Assembly: GCA_947503835.1 (NCBI GenBank) | Contig: CANNFM010000013.1 | Coordinates: 145,835 to 209,834 of the forward strand | Length of the DNA: 64,000 nucleotides | From: an uncultured Aquimarina sp. | GTDB taxonomy: Bacteria > Bacteroidota > Bacteroidia > Flavobacteriales > Flavobacteriaceae | Reading direction: 5' to 3' | In this document: piece after piece, positions 35,234 to 42,941 of the stretch | How the letters are laid out: every line of letters begins with the position of its first letter | Numbering within the stretch: position 1 is the stretch's first letter | The notes under the pieces: generated by a model | What the model was told of the DNA's origin: nothing | Seen by the model: only the letters and a program-made list of their open reading frames with translations | Databases searched by the model: none | Translations under genes and position numbers: made by a program

Positions 35234-35653
35234 GATCTTTAGATTTTTGGAGTGCTATAGATTAAATTATTTTAATGTTGATTTAAATTTTGAGGTCATT
35301 TTGATAATAGAATTTAAATCATTTAATAAAGAATCCAATTCATCTTCATCAATGAACTTTAAATCAAAAGAGATTAGTAATTGTGTTTCGATTTCATAAG
35401 CCGATCCTAAAGTGATTTGAAGGAATCTTGAAAAATCTTTATTTGAGTTTCTTGAAGAGCCTTCGGCTATGTTTGAAGGAATTGAGACGGAAGCCCTTCT
35501 TAATTGATTGGTTATTCCAAATTTTTCAGTTTCTGGAAATTTAGACGTAATAGCATAGATCTTAGAACAAAATACTCTACTTTTTTTCCATATTTCTAAG
35601 TCTTTAAATCTATGCATATTTAAATGTCTAACAGCCTAATCTATCTAAAGATC
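35234..35653. repeat. 11-bp perfect inverted repeats flanking the four-helix-bundle gene
   Basis: GATCTTTAGAT at 35234-35244 and ATCTAAAGATC at 35643-35653 are exact inverse copies that enclose the gene. The outer DNA on the right continues with further ATCTAA-like words up to the panB stop codon. This resembles a small mobile cassette (inference). Confidence 0.65.
35267..35617 (-). CDS. Four-helix-bundle protein (23S rRNA IVP / Avd-like family)
   Basis: 116 residues with the family pattern FKDLEIWKKSRVFCSKIY, FPETEKFGITNQLRRASVSIPSNIAEGSSR and FLQITLGSAYEIETQL. Family members occur in 23S rRNA intervening sequences and, as Avd, with diversity-generating retroelements; most are stand-alone with unknown role. 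No reverse transcriptase or rRNA is nearby. It is flanked by an inverted repeat and sits between panB and the pseudouridine synthase gene, so it may be a recent insertion. Confidence 0.9.
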   Translation of the reverse strand: MHRFKDLEIWKKSRVFCSKIYAITSKFPETEKFGITNQLRRASVSIPSNIAEGSSRNSNKDFSRFLQITLGSAYEIETQLLISFDLKFIDEDELDSLLNDLNSIIKMTSKFKSTLK

Positions 35654-35683
35654 CAACTATCCGGAAATCTAACCAATCTAAAA

Positions 35684-36502
35684 CTAATACTGTTCTTTAT
35701 CACTAGGGAAATCAACAGCTTTTACATCGGTGACATATTGCTTAAAGGCATTTGTCATTTCTGTATATAGATCCAAATAACGTCTTAAAAATCGAGGATT
35801 AAACTCATGTGTCATCCCTAGCATGTCATGCGTTACCAAAACCTGTCCGTCTACACCATTTCCTGCTCCGATACCAATAACAGGGATGGTAAGGCTATCG
35901 GCAACTTCTTTAGCTAATTTAGCAGGAACTTTTTCCAGTACGACTGCAAAACATCCAATTCGTTCAAGCATCAAAGCATCTTCTTTTAGTTTTTGCGCTT
36001 CTTCTTCCTCTTTTGCCCTTACCGTATAGGTTCCAAACTTGTAAATAGATTGTGGTGTTAATCCAAGATGTCCCATAACCGGGATACCGGCATTAAGTAT
36101 TCTCTTTATAGATTCTTTTATTTCTTTACCACCTTCCATTTTTACAGCATGCCCCCCTGATTCTTTCATAATTCGAATCGCAGAGCGTAATGCTTCTTTT
36201 GGATCACTCTGGTAGCTTCCGAAAGGAATGTCTACTACAATTAAAGCTCGATCAATTGCTCTAATTACAGAAGATGCATGATATATCATCTGATCTAGAG
36301 TGATAGGTAATGTGGTTTCGTGACCCGCCATTACATTGGATGCAGAATCACCCACAAGAATTACATCTACGCCAGCACCATCTACAATCTTGGCCATGGT
36401 ATAATCATAAGCAGTTAACATAGAGATTTTTTCTCCATTAGCCTTCATTTCTACTAGGGACTTTACCGTAACACGTTTGTAATCTTTTTTTGCTGTAGAC
36501 AT
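35684..36502 (-). CDS. panB: 3-methyl-2-oxobutanoate hydroxymethyltransferase
   Basis: First enzyme of pantothenate synthesis: transfers a hydroxymethyl group from methylene-tetrahydrofolate to 2-oxoisovalerate. The start at MSTAKKDYKRVTVKSLVEMK is chosen; an upstream ATG adds 14 unrelated residues. Visible: ISMLTAYDYTMAKIVDGAGVDVILVGDSASNVMAG (metal Asp), GGHAVKMEGG, GIPVMGHLGLTPQS, VVLEKVPAKLA and PVIGIGAGNGVDGQVLV. Length (272) is normal. Other pan genes are not in the window. Confidence 0.95.
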   Translation of the reverse strand: MSTAKKDYKRVTVKSLVEMKANGEKISMLTAYDYTMAKIVDGAGVDVILVGDSASNVMAGHETTLPITLDQMIYHASSVIRAIDRALIVVDIPFGSYQSDPKEALRSAIRIMKESGGHAVKMEGGKEIKESIKRILNAGIPVMGHLGLTPQSIYKFGTYTVRAKEEEEAQKLKEDALMLERIGCFAVVLEKVPAKLAKEVADSLTIPVIGIGAGNGVDGQVLVTHDMLGMTHEFNPRFLRRYLDLYTEMTNAFKQYVTDVKAVDFPSDKEQY

Positions 36503-36624
36503 CTTATTGTATTTTTTTGGAATGTAAAAGTAATCATTTACCAATATCGTAACAAGTGTATGAGGTTTTTGATTTTCTTTTATTTTGAAAGAAATTTAAA
36601 TAGTACATTTATAGAGATCAAAAA

Positions 36625-37110
36625 ATGAACATTATGTATAGATTAATTGTATTCACTTTTCTTTTTAGCTCTCATATAGGTTTTTCACAAAAAGATAATT
36701 CTAAAGATATAAGTCGTTATAAAGAAGAGGTAAAACAAACTATTTTACAGTTTTTTGATGGATTTCATTCTGGCGATACTGTCAAAATAAGGAAGACCAT
36801 GGATGATAACATAATCATGCAAACTATTGCCGAAACAAAAGACGGAGGTAAAAAAGCAGTTCAAACAGATGTTAGTAGATTCTTGAAAGCAATCAAAGAA
36901 AGACCAGCAGGACAACGTTGGGATGAAAGGTTGTTACTTTTTAAAATAGACGCAGATTCAGCTATAGCGAATGCATGGACTCCTTATGAATTCTACTTCA
37001 ACGACAAGTTTAGTCATTGTGGTGTAAATGTTTTTCAATTGTATAATGATGGGAAATCCTGGAAGATTATTTCTATAGCAGATACACGTAATAGAGAAGG
37101 GTGTAAGTAA
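36625..37110 (+). CDS. Secreted NTF2-like (DUF4440/SnoaL-type) protein
   Basis: 161 residues with a signal peptide ending IGFSQ. The mature part has the NTF2-like cone layout: a first helix KEEVKQTILQFFDGFHSGDTVKIRKTMDDNIIMQ, then strands FLKAIKERPAGQRWDERLL, IANAWTPYEFYFNDKFSHCGVNVFQLYNDGKSWKII. Members are enzymes or binding proteins; here the function is unknown and the location is envelope or outside. A 7-bp tandem array starts at the base after its stop codon. Confidence 0.78.
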   Translation: MNIMYRLIVFTFLFSSHIGFSQKDNSKDISRYKEEVKQTILQFFDGFHSGDTVKIRKTMDDNIIMQTIAETKDGGKKAVQTDVSRFLKAIKERPAGQRWDERLLLFKIDADSAIANAWTPYEFYFNDKFSHCGVNVFQLYNDGKSWKIISIADTRNREGCK

Positions 37111-37166
37111 TTTACGATTTACGATTTACGATTTACGAATTATGAATTACGAATTACGAATTACGA
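37111..37166 (+). repeat. Heptamer tandem array TTTACGA/ATTACGA
   Basis: Eight 7-bp units: four TTTACGA, one ATTATGA, three ATTACGA. It begins right after the stop codon of the preceding gene. Same unit length as the array at 8790, different sequence. Confidence 0.95.
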
Positions 37167-37230
37167 TTTTAGATTGAAGAGGGTTTTACGAACTTTGCAA
37201 CTTTATATCTCTGAGACCTGTAGCTTAGCA

Positions 37231-38655
37231 CTAACAATCACTCAAACTAACTTTTACCGCCAAACCGCCTTCACTGGTTTCTTTATATTTGGTATTCATA
37301 TCTAGTGCTGTCTCCCACATAGTTTCAATAACTTTATCCAAAGGAACCTTGGCATGTGCAGCATCGGCATCCAGAGCCATTTCACAGGCATTTATAGCTT
37401 TTATAGCTCCCATTGCGTTTCGTTCTATACACGGTACCTGTACCAATCCACCAATAGGATCACAAGTAAGTCCTAAGTGATGTTCCATGGCAATTTCGCT
37501 TGCCATTAAGACTTGCTCGGGGGTACCACCCATTAATTCGGTTAGTGCTCCCGCGGCCATTGCCGATGAAACACCGATTTCTGCCTGGCAACCACCCATT
37601 GCAGCAGATATAGTAGCTCCTTTTTTGAATAAACTACCGATCTCTCCGGCAACTAGCATAAATTGTTTGACGTCATCAAGGTTTGCATCGTGATTTTCAA
37701 TAACCATATAATACATCATAACTGCTGGTATTACGCCAGCACTACCATTAGTAGGAGCTGTTACTACCCGACCTAAAGAAGCATTTACTTCATTTACCGC
37801 TAAAGCAAAACAAGAAACCCATTTCAATATCTGACGAAATTTCACTTCCGTATTTCGTATCGCTTCAATCCATTCTTGAGGAGAGTTGTATGTGGTGTCT
37901 TCGATTAATTTTTTATGCGTATCAAAAGCTCTTCTTCTTACGTTTAACCCACCCGGTAAGATACCTTCAGTATGACAGCCTGTATACATTGATTCTAGCA
38001 TTACTTTCCATACCTGCGCAATCCTGTCATCAATTTCGGTATCGCTTCGCAAAGAGCGTTCATTTTCAAGAACGATTTCAGAGACTTTTTTGTTTTTAGA
38101 AGTACAATACTCTAATAAATCTGTTGCTTTTTGAATAGGTAAAGGGAAGCATTGAAATTCTTCAAGCTTTTTTTCTTTCCTTTTTCTTTCTTCTTTTACA
38201 ACAAAACCGCCACCAATAGAATAGAAGGAGGATGACATTTTCCTACCATTTTTAAAAGTGCCATGAAATGTCATACCGTTAGGATGAAATTCTTTGAACT
38301 CTTTGTTAAAAATAATTTGTGACATCGGATCAAAAGGAACAGATAATTCGTTATTGAACAGCAATTTTTTTGATTTTTTGATCGAATCAATGATGTCAGG
38401 AATTTTAGAAACATCGATAGTTTGAGGATCATATCCGCATAAACCTAAAATCACAGCAATATCTGTAGCATGGCCCTTCCCCGTAAGGGATAAAGATCCA
38501 AAAAGATCTACAGTAACCGAAGTGATAGATTCAAACGTATTATCGTTTTTTAGTTCGGCAATCCATCGGCGTGCTGCTCGCCATGGCCCTAAAGTATGTG
38601 AGCTCGAAGGGCCTACACCTATCTTCAGCATGTCAAAAATACTGATACATTCCAT
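37231..38655 (-). CDS. sdaA: L-serine ammonia-lyase (Fe-S)
   Basis: Single-chain L-serine dehydratase of 474 residues: the beta domain starts SIFDMLKIGVGPSSSHTLGPWRAA, the alpha domain holds GCHTEGILPGGLNVRRRAFD, APTNGSAGVIPAVMMYY, FLKKG-like LFKKGATISAAMGGCQAEIGVSSAMAAGAL and LTCDPIGGLVQVPCIERNAMGA. The cysteines there ligate a [4Fe-4S] cluster. It degrades serine to pyruvate and ammonia. Single gene on its strand. Confidence 0.95.
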   Translation of the reverse strand: MECISIFDMLKIGVGPSSSHTLGPWRAARRWIAELKNDNTFESITSVTVDLFGSLSLTGKGHATDIAVILGLCGYDPQTIDVSKIPDIIDSIKKSKKLLFNNELSVPFDPMSQIIFNKEFKEFHPNGMTFHGTFKNGRKMSSSFYSIGGGFVVKEERKRKEKKLEEFQCFPLPIQKATDLLEYCTSKNKKVSEIVLENERSLRSDTEIDDRIAQVWKVMLESMYTGCHTEGILPGGLNVRRRAFDTHKKLIEDTTYNSPQEWIEAIRNTEVKFRQILKWVSCFALAVNEVNASLGRVVTAPTNGSAGVIPAVMMYYMVIENHDANLDDVKQFMLVAGEIGSLFKKGATISAAMGGCQAEIGVSSAMAAGALTELMGGTPEQVLMASEIAMEHHLGLTCDPIGGLVQVPCIERNAMGAIKAINACEMALDADAAHAKVPLDKVIETMWETALDMNTKYKETSEGGLAVKVSLSDC

Positions 38656-38798
38656 AATTCGTAATTATTGAAGATATTTCGAGGGTAAATATAGTTTTTT
38701 GGTAATAAAGAAACTTATTTTTTATAGAATAGTTAATAAGGTTAATTAGAATTATTTTTAAAGAAATGTTTAAGGTAGATTTTACAGGTGCTAAGATA

Positions 38799-38836
38799 AT
38801 TGTAATGACATCCTGTCAGACAGATTGTAATGGCAT
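38799..38836. promoter_or_regulatory. Direct repeat and palindrome upstream of dnaK
   Basis: ATTGTAATGACAT (38799-38811) and ATTGTAATGGCAT (38824-38836) are direct repeats with one mismatch, 25 bases apart, and the odd palindrome CTGTCAGACAG (38813-38823) lies exactly between them. It lies about 60 bases before the dnaK start. A stress regulator site is a reasonable guess; I do not recognise the regulator. Confidence 0.5.
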
Positions 38837-38895
38837 AATCATTGACCTTACAGCAATAAATTATTACGAACAATAGTATAACAATTTAGTATAAA

Positions 38896-40806
38896 ATGAG
38901 TAAAATAATAGGAATAGACTTAGGGACAACCAACTCTTGTGTTTCTGTAATGGAAGGTAATGAGCCTGTAGTGATCCCTAATGCTGAAGGTAAAAGAACA
39001 ACTCCTTCTGTAATTGCTTTTGTAGAAGGTGGAGAAATTAAAGTAGGTGATCCTGCAAAACGTCAGGCGGTTACTAACCCAACTAAGACCATTTCTTCTA
39101 TTAAAAGATTTATGGGGAATAAATTCTCTGAATCAGCAAAAGAAGCTAAAAGAGCAGCTTATAAAGTTGTAAAAGGAGATAACGATACGCCACGTGTGGA
39201 TATCGATGGACGATTATATACACCACAAGAATTATCTGCAATGACACTTCAGAAAATGAAGAAAACGGCAGAAGATTATCTTGGACAAGATGTTACTAGA
39301 GCAGTAATTACTGTACCAGCATACTTTAACGATGCACAGCGTCAGGCTACAAAAGAAGCAGGAGAGATCGCAGGTCTTAAAGTAGAACGAATCATTAATG
39401 AGCCTACTGCAGCAGCATTGGCATATGGTCTTGATAAAAAAGGTACCGATCAAAAAATCGTTGTATTTGATTTTGGTGGAGGTACACATGATGTATCGAT
39501 CCTGGAATTAGGAGATGGAGTATTCGAAGTGTTATCTACAGATGGAGATACACATTTAGGAGGTGATGATGTAGATCAAAAGATTATCGATTGGTTAGCA
39601 GAAGAATTTAAGGCAGATGAAAATATGGATCTACGTGATGATCCTATGGCATTACAACGTCTTAAAGAAGCCGCAGAAAAAGCGAAGATAGAATTATCAT
39701 CTTCTCCACAAACAGAAATCAATTTACCATATGTTACGGCAACCGCTAGTGGACCTAAGCACTTGGTAAGAACATTATCTAAAGCTAAATTTGATCAATT
39801 AATAGATGATTTGGTAAAACGTACTGTTGAGCCATGTCGTACAGCGCTTAAAGCTGCTGGATTATCAACTAGTGATATCGACGAAATTATTTTAGTTGGT
39901 GGATCTACTCGTATCCCGGCGGTACAAGAAGCAGTAGAAAAGTTCTTTGGTAAATCACCAAGTAAAGGTGTAAATCCAGATGAAGTTGTTGCTGTAGGAG
40001 CTGCAATCCAAGGTGGAGTATTGACTGGAGATGTAAAGGATGTATTACTATTAGATGTAACACCACTTTCTTTGGGTATTGAGACCATGGGTAATGTAAT
40101 GACAAAGCTTATTGATGCGAATACAACGATTCCTACCAAGAAATCGCAAGTATTCTCTACGGCAGCAGATAATCAGCCATCTGTAGAGATTCACGTATTA
40201 CAAGGTGAACGTCCTATGGCAGCAGATAATAAGACCATTGGTCGTTTCCACTTAGATGGAATTCCACCAGCGCAAAGAGGAACGCCACAGATCGAAGTTA
40301 CTTTTGATATCGATGCTAATGGTATCATCAAAGTATCTGCTACAGATAAAGCTACGAATAAGTCTCAGGATATTAGAATTGAAGCTTCTTCAGGATTAAC
40401 AGAAGAAGAAATCGAGAAAATGAAACAAGAAGCTGAAGCAAATGCTGAAGCGGATAAGGCGGCTAAAGAAACTGCTGATAAGTTAAATGAAGCGGATGGA
40501 ATGATTTTCCAAACTGAAAAGCAGTTAACTGAGTTTGGTGAAAAATTATCTGAGGATAAGAAAAAACCAATCGAAGAAGCTTTAGAAGAATTGAAGAAAG
40601 CTTACGAATCTAAAGACCTTGCTGTAATCCAACCTGCTCTTGATAAAATCAATGAAGCCTGGAAAGTAGCTAGCGAAGAGATGTACAAAGCTCAGGCAGA
40701 TGCACAACAGAATGGACAACCTGGACCAGATGCCGGGGCTGATCAACCTGATGGAGATTCTGAAGGTAGCGATGTAGAAGATGTTGATTTCGAAGAAGTA
40801 AAATAA
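38896..40806 (+). CDS. dnaK: Molecular chaperone DnaK (Hsp70)
   Basis: 636 residues: ATPase domain with IGIDLGTTNSCVSVMEG, RVDIDGRLYTPQELSAM, VTVPAYFNDAQRQATKEAG, FDFGGGTHDVSILELGDGV, LVGGSTRIPAVQ; then the substrate domain (LLLDVTPLSLGIETMG, VLQGERPMAADNKTIGRF) and the conserved end DVEDVDFEEVK. Folds and protects proteins with DnaJ and GrpE, which are not adjacent here. Full length. A strong terminator follows. Confidence 0.98.
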   Translation: MSKIIGIDLGTTNSCVSVMEGNEPVVIPNAEGKRTTPSVIAFVEGGEIKVGDPAKRQAVTNPTKTISSIKRFMGNKFSESAKEAKRAAYKVVKGDNDTPRVDIDGRLYTPQELSAMTLQKMKKTAEDYLGQDVTRAVITVPAYFNDAQRQATKEAGEIAGLKVERIINEPTAAALAYGLDKKGTDQKIVVFDFGGGTHDVSILELGDGVFEVLSTDGDTHLGGDDVDQKIIDWLAEEFKADENMDLRDDPMALQRLKEAAEKAKIELSSSPQTEINLPYVTATASGPKHLVRTLSKAKFDQLIDDLVKRTVEPCRTALKAAGLSTSDIDEIILVGGSTRIPAVQEAVEKFFGKSPSKGVNPDEVVAVGAAIQGGVLTGDVKDVLLLDVTPLSLGIETMGNVMTKLIDANTTIPTKKSQVFSTAADNQPSVEIHVLQGERPMAADNKTIGRFHLDGIPPAQRGTPQIEVTFDIDANGIIKVSATDKATNKSQDIRIEASSGLTEEEIEKMKQEAEANAEADKAAKETADKLNEADGMIFQTEKQLTEFGEKLSEDKKKPIEEALEELKKAYESKDLAVIQPALDKINEAWKVASEEMYKAQADAQQNGQPGPDAGADQPDGDSEGSDVEDVDFEEVK

Positions 40807-40827
40807 TTACTAAATATATCAACAAAA

Positions 40828-40858
40828 ATGCGCAGCCAAAAGCTGCGCATTTTTTTTT
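40828..40858 (+). terminator. Intrinsic terminator after dnaK
   Basis: ATGCGCAGC and GCTGCGCAT pair around a 5-base loop and a long T-run follows. It overlaps an over-long reading of the next gene, which supports the later start there. Confidence 0.93.
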
Positions 40859-40865
40859 ACCTTTG
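40858..40865 (+). promoter_or_regulatory. TAnnTTTG box before the PaaK-like gene
   Basis: TACCTTTG directly after the dnaK terminator T-run; a leader of about 70 bases is predicted. No clear -33 TTG. Confidence 0.45.
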
Positions 40866-40941
40866 TTTTGTACATAATTCGATCCTCATTTATAATATTA
40901 ATACGATCTGTACATCTAGTTTTAGTAATCAGAATATACTA

Positions 40942-42252
40942 ATGAATCTATTACAAACTTTTCGTAAAAAAGTCTTTTGGCTTTACGATTTTTTTAGAGG
41001 ATATGATATCAGGAATCACTATCGAGACATCAAAAGGATTAATGAAAATCCTACCTCTGAATTCTCCGAAAATAAAAAAGAAAAATATCTCAACGATATT
41101 CTTAAGCATGCAATAGCAACCACCAGGTTTTATCAAAACCAAACCAAATACAATTCAATTTTAGACTTTCCGGTAATTAATAAGAACGTGATTAGAGATA
41201 ATTTTGATGATTTTAAATCATCGAAATATAAAACCAAAAGCTGTGTTTTAGTTTCTACTAGTGGTTCTACCGGCGCGCCATTTTCGGTACTACAGAATAT
41301 GAGTAAACGCTGCCGCAATACAGGAGATAATTTGTTTTATTCAAAAAAATCCGGATATGAAATAGGATATGAGTTAGTCTATATAAAAATTTGGCCTGAT
41401 CATATAAAACGTAACATTTTTTCTAAGGATTGGATACAAAACATAGTACCTCAAAGTGTTTTTGATCTAGAGGATGATGATATTTCTAAGTTCATTAAAA
41501 AGCTAGAAGAAAGTACATCAAAAAAGAGTTTTTTGGGATATGTATCTGCTTTCGAAAAAATATGTAAATATTTAGATAAGATTAATGCTAAACCAATACA
41601 ATGTAATGTACATTCTGTTATAACGATTTCTGAAGGATTAAATGAGTATACTCGCAATAGAATGCAAAAATATTTTGGAGTAGTTCCTGTATCAAGATAC
41701 TCCAATAACGAAAATGGAATCATAGCACAAGAAGATGGCGATGACAAGCATAGGTTTATGATTAATTTAGCAAGTTATCATGTAGAGATTCTACATCTTG
41801 ATAAAGATATTCCTATAGCTAATGGGGAACGGGGTAGAATTGTAGTTACAGATTTGCATAATTATGCGATGCCTTTGATACGATATGATACTGGTGATAT
41901 AGGGGCAATTGATGTTGATGATAAAGGAGTACCCTTTTTAACATCGATAGAAGGTCGGAAATTGGATTTGATTTATAATACCAAAGGAGAGATGTTACCA
42001 TCGCATATTTCTTATAAATTATGTAAATATGGAGAGTATAAGCAATTTCAATTGGTTCAGTATGGAGAAAAAGAATATTTGATAAAATTAAATACCGATC
42101 AAAAAGTTGACGAACAAAAAATGTTGTCTGAGTACAGAGGATATTTTGGACAAGACGCTAATATTACTATCGAATACGTAGACGAAATCCCTTTGTTATC
42201 TTCGGGTAAACGCCGAGAGGTAATGAATACATACCATTCTCAATTTCAGTAA
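40942..42252 (+). CDS. PaaK/CapK-like adenylate-forming enzyme
   Basis: The start at MNLLQTFRKKVFWLYDFFRG is chosen since the longer frame overlaps the dnaK terminator. About 436 residues with the AMP-binding layout of phenylacetate-CoA ligase/CapK proteins: STSGSTGAPFSVLQN (phosphate loop), the middle SEGLNEYTRNRMQKYFGVVPVSRYSNNENGIIAQ, LIRYDTGDIGAI and a C-terminal SSGKRREVMNTY. CapK-like members act in capsule or exopolysaccharide synthesis; the substrate here is unknown. Standalone, no polysaccharide cluster is nearby. Confidence 0.8.
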   Translation: MNLLQTFRKKVFWLYDFFRGYDIRNHYRDIKRINENPTSEFSENKKEKYLNDILKHAIATTRFYQNQTKYNSILDFPVINKNVIRDNFDDFKSSKYKTKSCVLVSTSGSTGAPFSVLQNMSKRCRNTGDNLFYSKKSGYEIGYELVYIKIWPDHIKRNIFSKDWIQNIVPQSVFDLEDDDISKFIKKLEESTSKKSFLGYVSAFEKICKYLDKINAKPIQCNVHSVITISEGLNEYTRNRMQKYFGVVPVSRYSNNENGIIAQEDGDDKHRFMINLASYHVEILHLDKDIPIANGERGRIVVTDLHNYAMPLIRYDTGDIGAIDVDDKGVPFLTSIEGRKLDLIYNTKGEMLPSHISYKLCKYGEYKQFQLVQYGEKEYLIKLNTDQKVDEQKMLSEYRGYFGQDANITIEYVDEIPLLSSGKRREVMNTYHSQFQ

Positions 42253-42254
42253 GG

Positions 42255-42926
42255 TTATATGATCCTTTTTAAAGCCTCTTTTTCAGATAAGGCTTTTAAT
42301 TTTGCTTTAGATACATAAAGTTGTACAGCCTCTGGGTTTACTTTCGAGTATTCTCGTAAGGCCCAACCAATTGCTTTTTTGATAAAAAATTCATCAGAGG
42401 ATTTGTGTTGATCGCATAACGAAAATAATAACTGTGCATTGGTTTTATCTTTGTATCCTAATTGAAATAAAATCGCACTTCGGTTAAGCCACATATCTTT
42501 TGAAAGAGAAAATTTGGTAATTACCACCGGAATTTGATCTGGAAATTGAAGTAAATAGTTACCCAAAATATGTTTTGCGATAAAGTCTACAGTATCCCAC
42601 CATGAATTGGTTGTGATCAGTTTTTCAATAAAATAAATAGTATCAACTTCGTAGTTTTTCTTCAGAAAACGATCCGCGAGTTCCATAGCACAATAGTGAA
42701 GTTCTCGATGAAGTTCTTGATATAGATCATTAACTATTTGAATAATAGTATCTCGTGATAATTCATTTTTATAGGTATTGATTGTTTCTTTTAGAATGGT
42801 TTTTCTTACCGGAGCTTTTACTCCGTAATAAGAGAAAAGGTCTTTCATATAGGCTTCCATTGCCCTTGCTTGTTCTGCATTGGCATTGTCTTCAAACTTA
42901 GACAGTAATTCTGTAATAAACTCCAT
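42255..42926 (-). CDS. DNA alkylation repair protein, AlkD-like
   Basis: 223 residues made of ALK/HEAT-like helical pairs: MKDLFSYYGVKAPVRKTILKE, YQELHRELHYCAMELADRFLKK, NSWWDTVDFIAKHILG, DMWLNRSAILFQLGYKDKT and FIKKAIGWALREYSKVNPEAV. This matches the AlkD glycosylase fold, which removes alkylated bases. The Trp/Asp pair in NSWWDTVD and the basic helices fit the DNA-facing groove. Downstream of ggt by 15 bases, last of three co-directional genes. Confidence 0.87.
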   Translation of the reverse strand: MEFITELLSKFEDNANAEQARAMEAYMKDLFSYYGVKAPVRKTILKETINTYKNELSRDTIIQIVNDLYQELHRELHYCAMELADRFLKKNYEVDTIYFIEKLITTNSWWDTVDFIAKHILGNYLLQFPDQIPVVITKFSLSKDMWLNRSAILFQLGYKDKTNAQLLFSLCDQHKSSDEFFIKKAIGWALREYSKVNPEAVQLYVSKAKLKALSEKEALKRII

Positions 42927-42941
42927 TTTTTCTTATATACT

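Noticed and set aside
35267..35617. Avd protein of a diversity-generating retroelement
   Set aside because: No reverse transcriptase, template repeat or variable repeat is found in the neighbourhood, so the gene is treated as a lone four-helix-bundle protein.
40828..40941. A 38-codon N-terminal extension of the PaaK-like protein
   Set aside because: That stretch contains the dnaK terminator and a promoter box, and the residues do not fit the family N-terminus.
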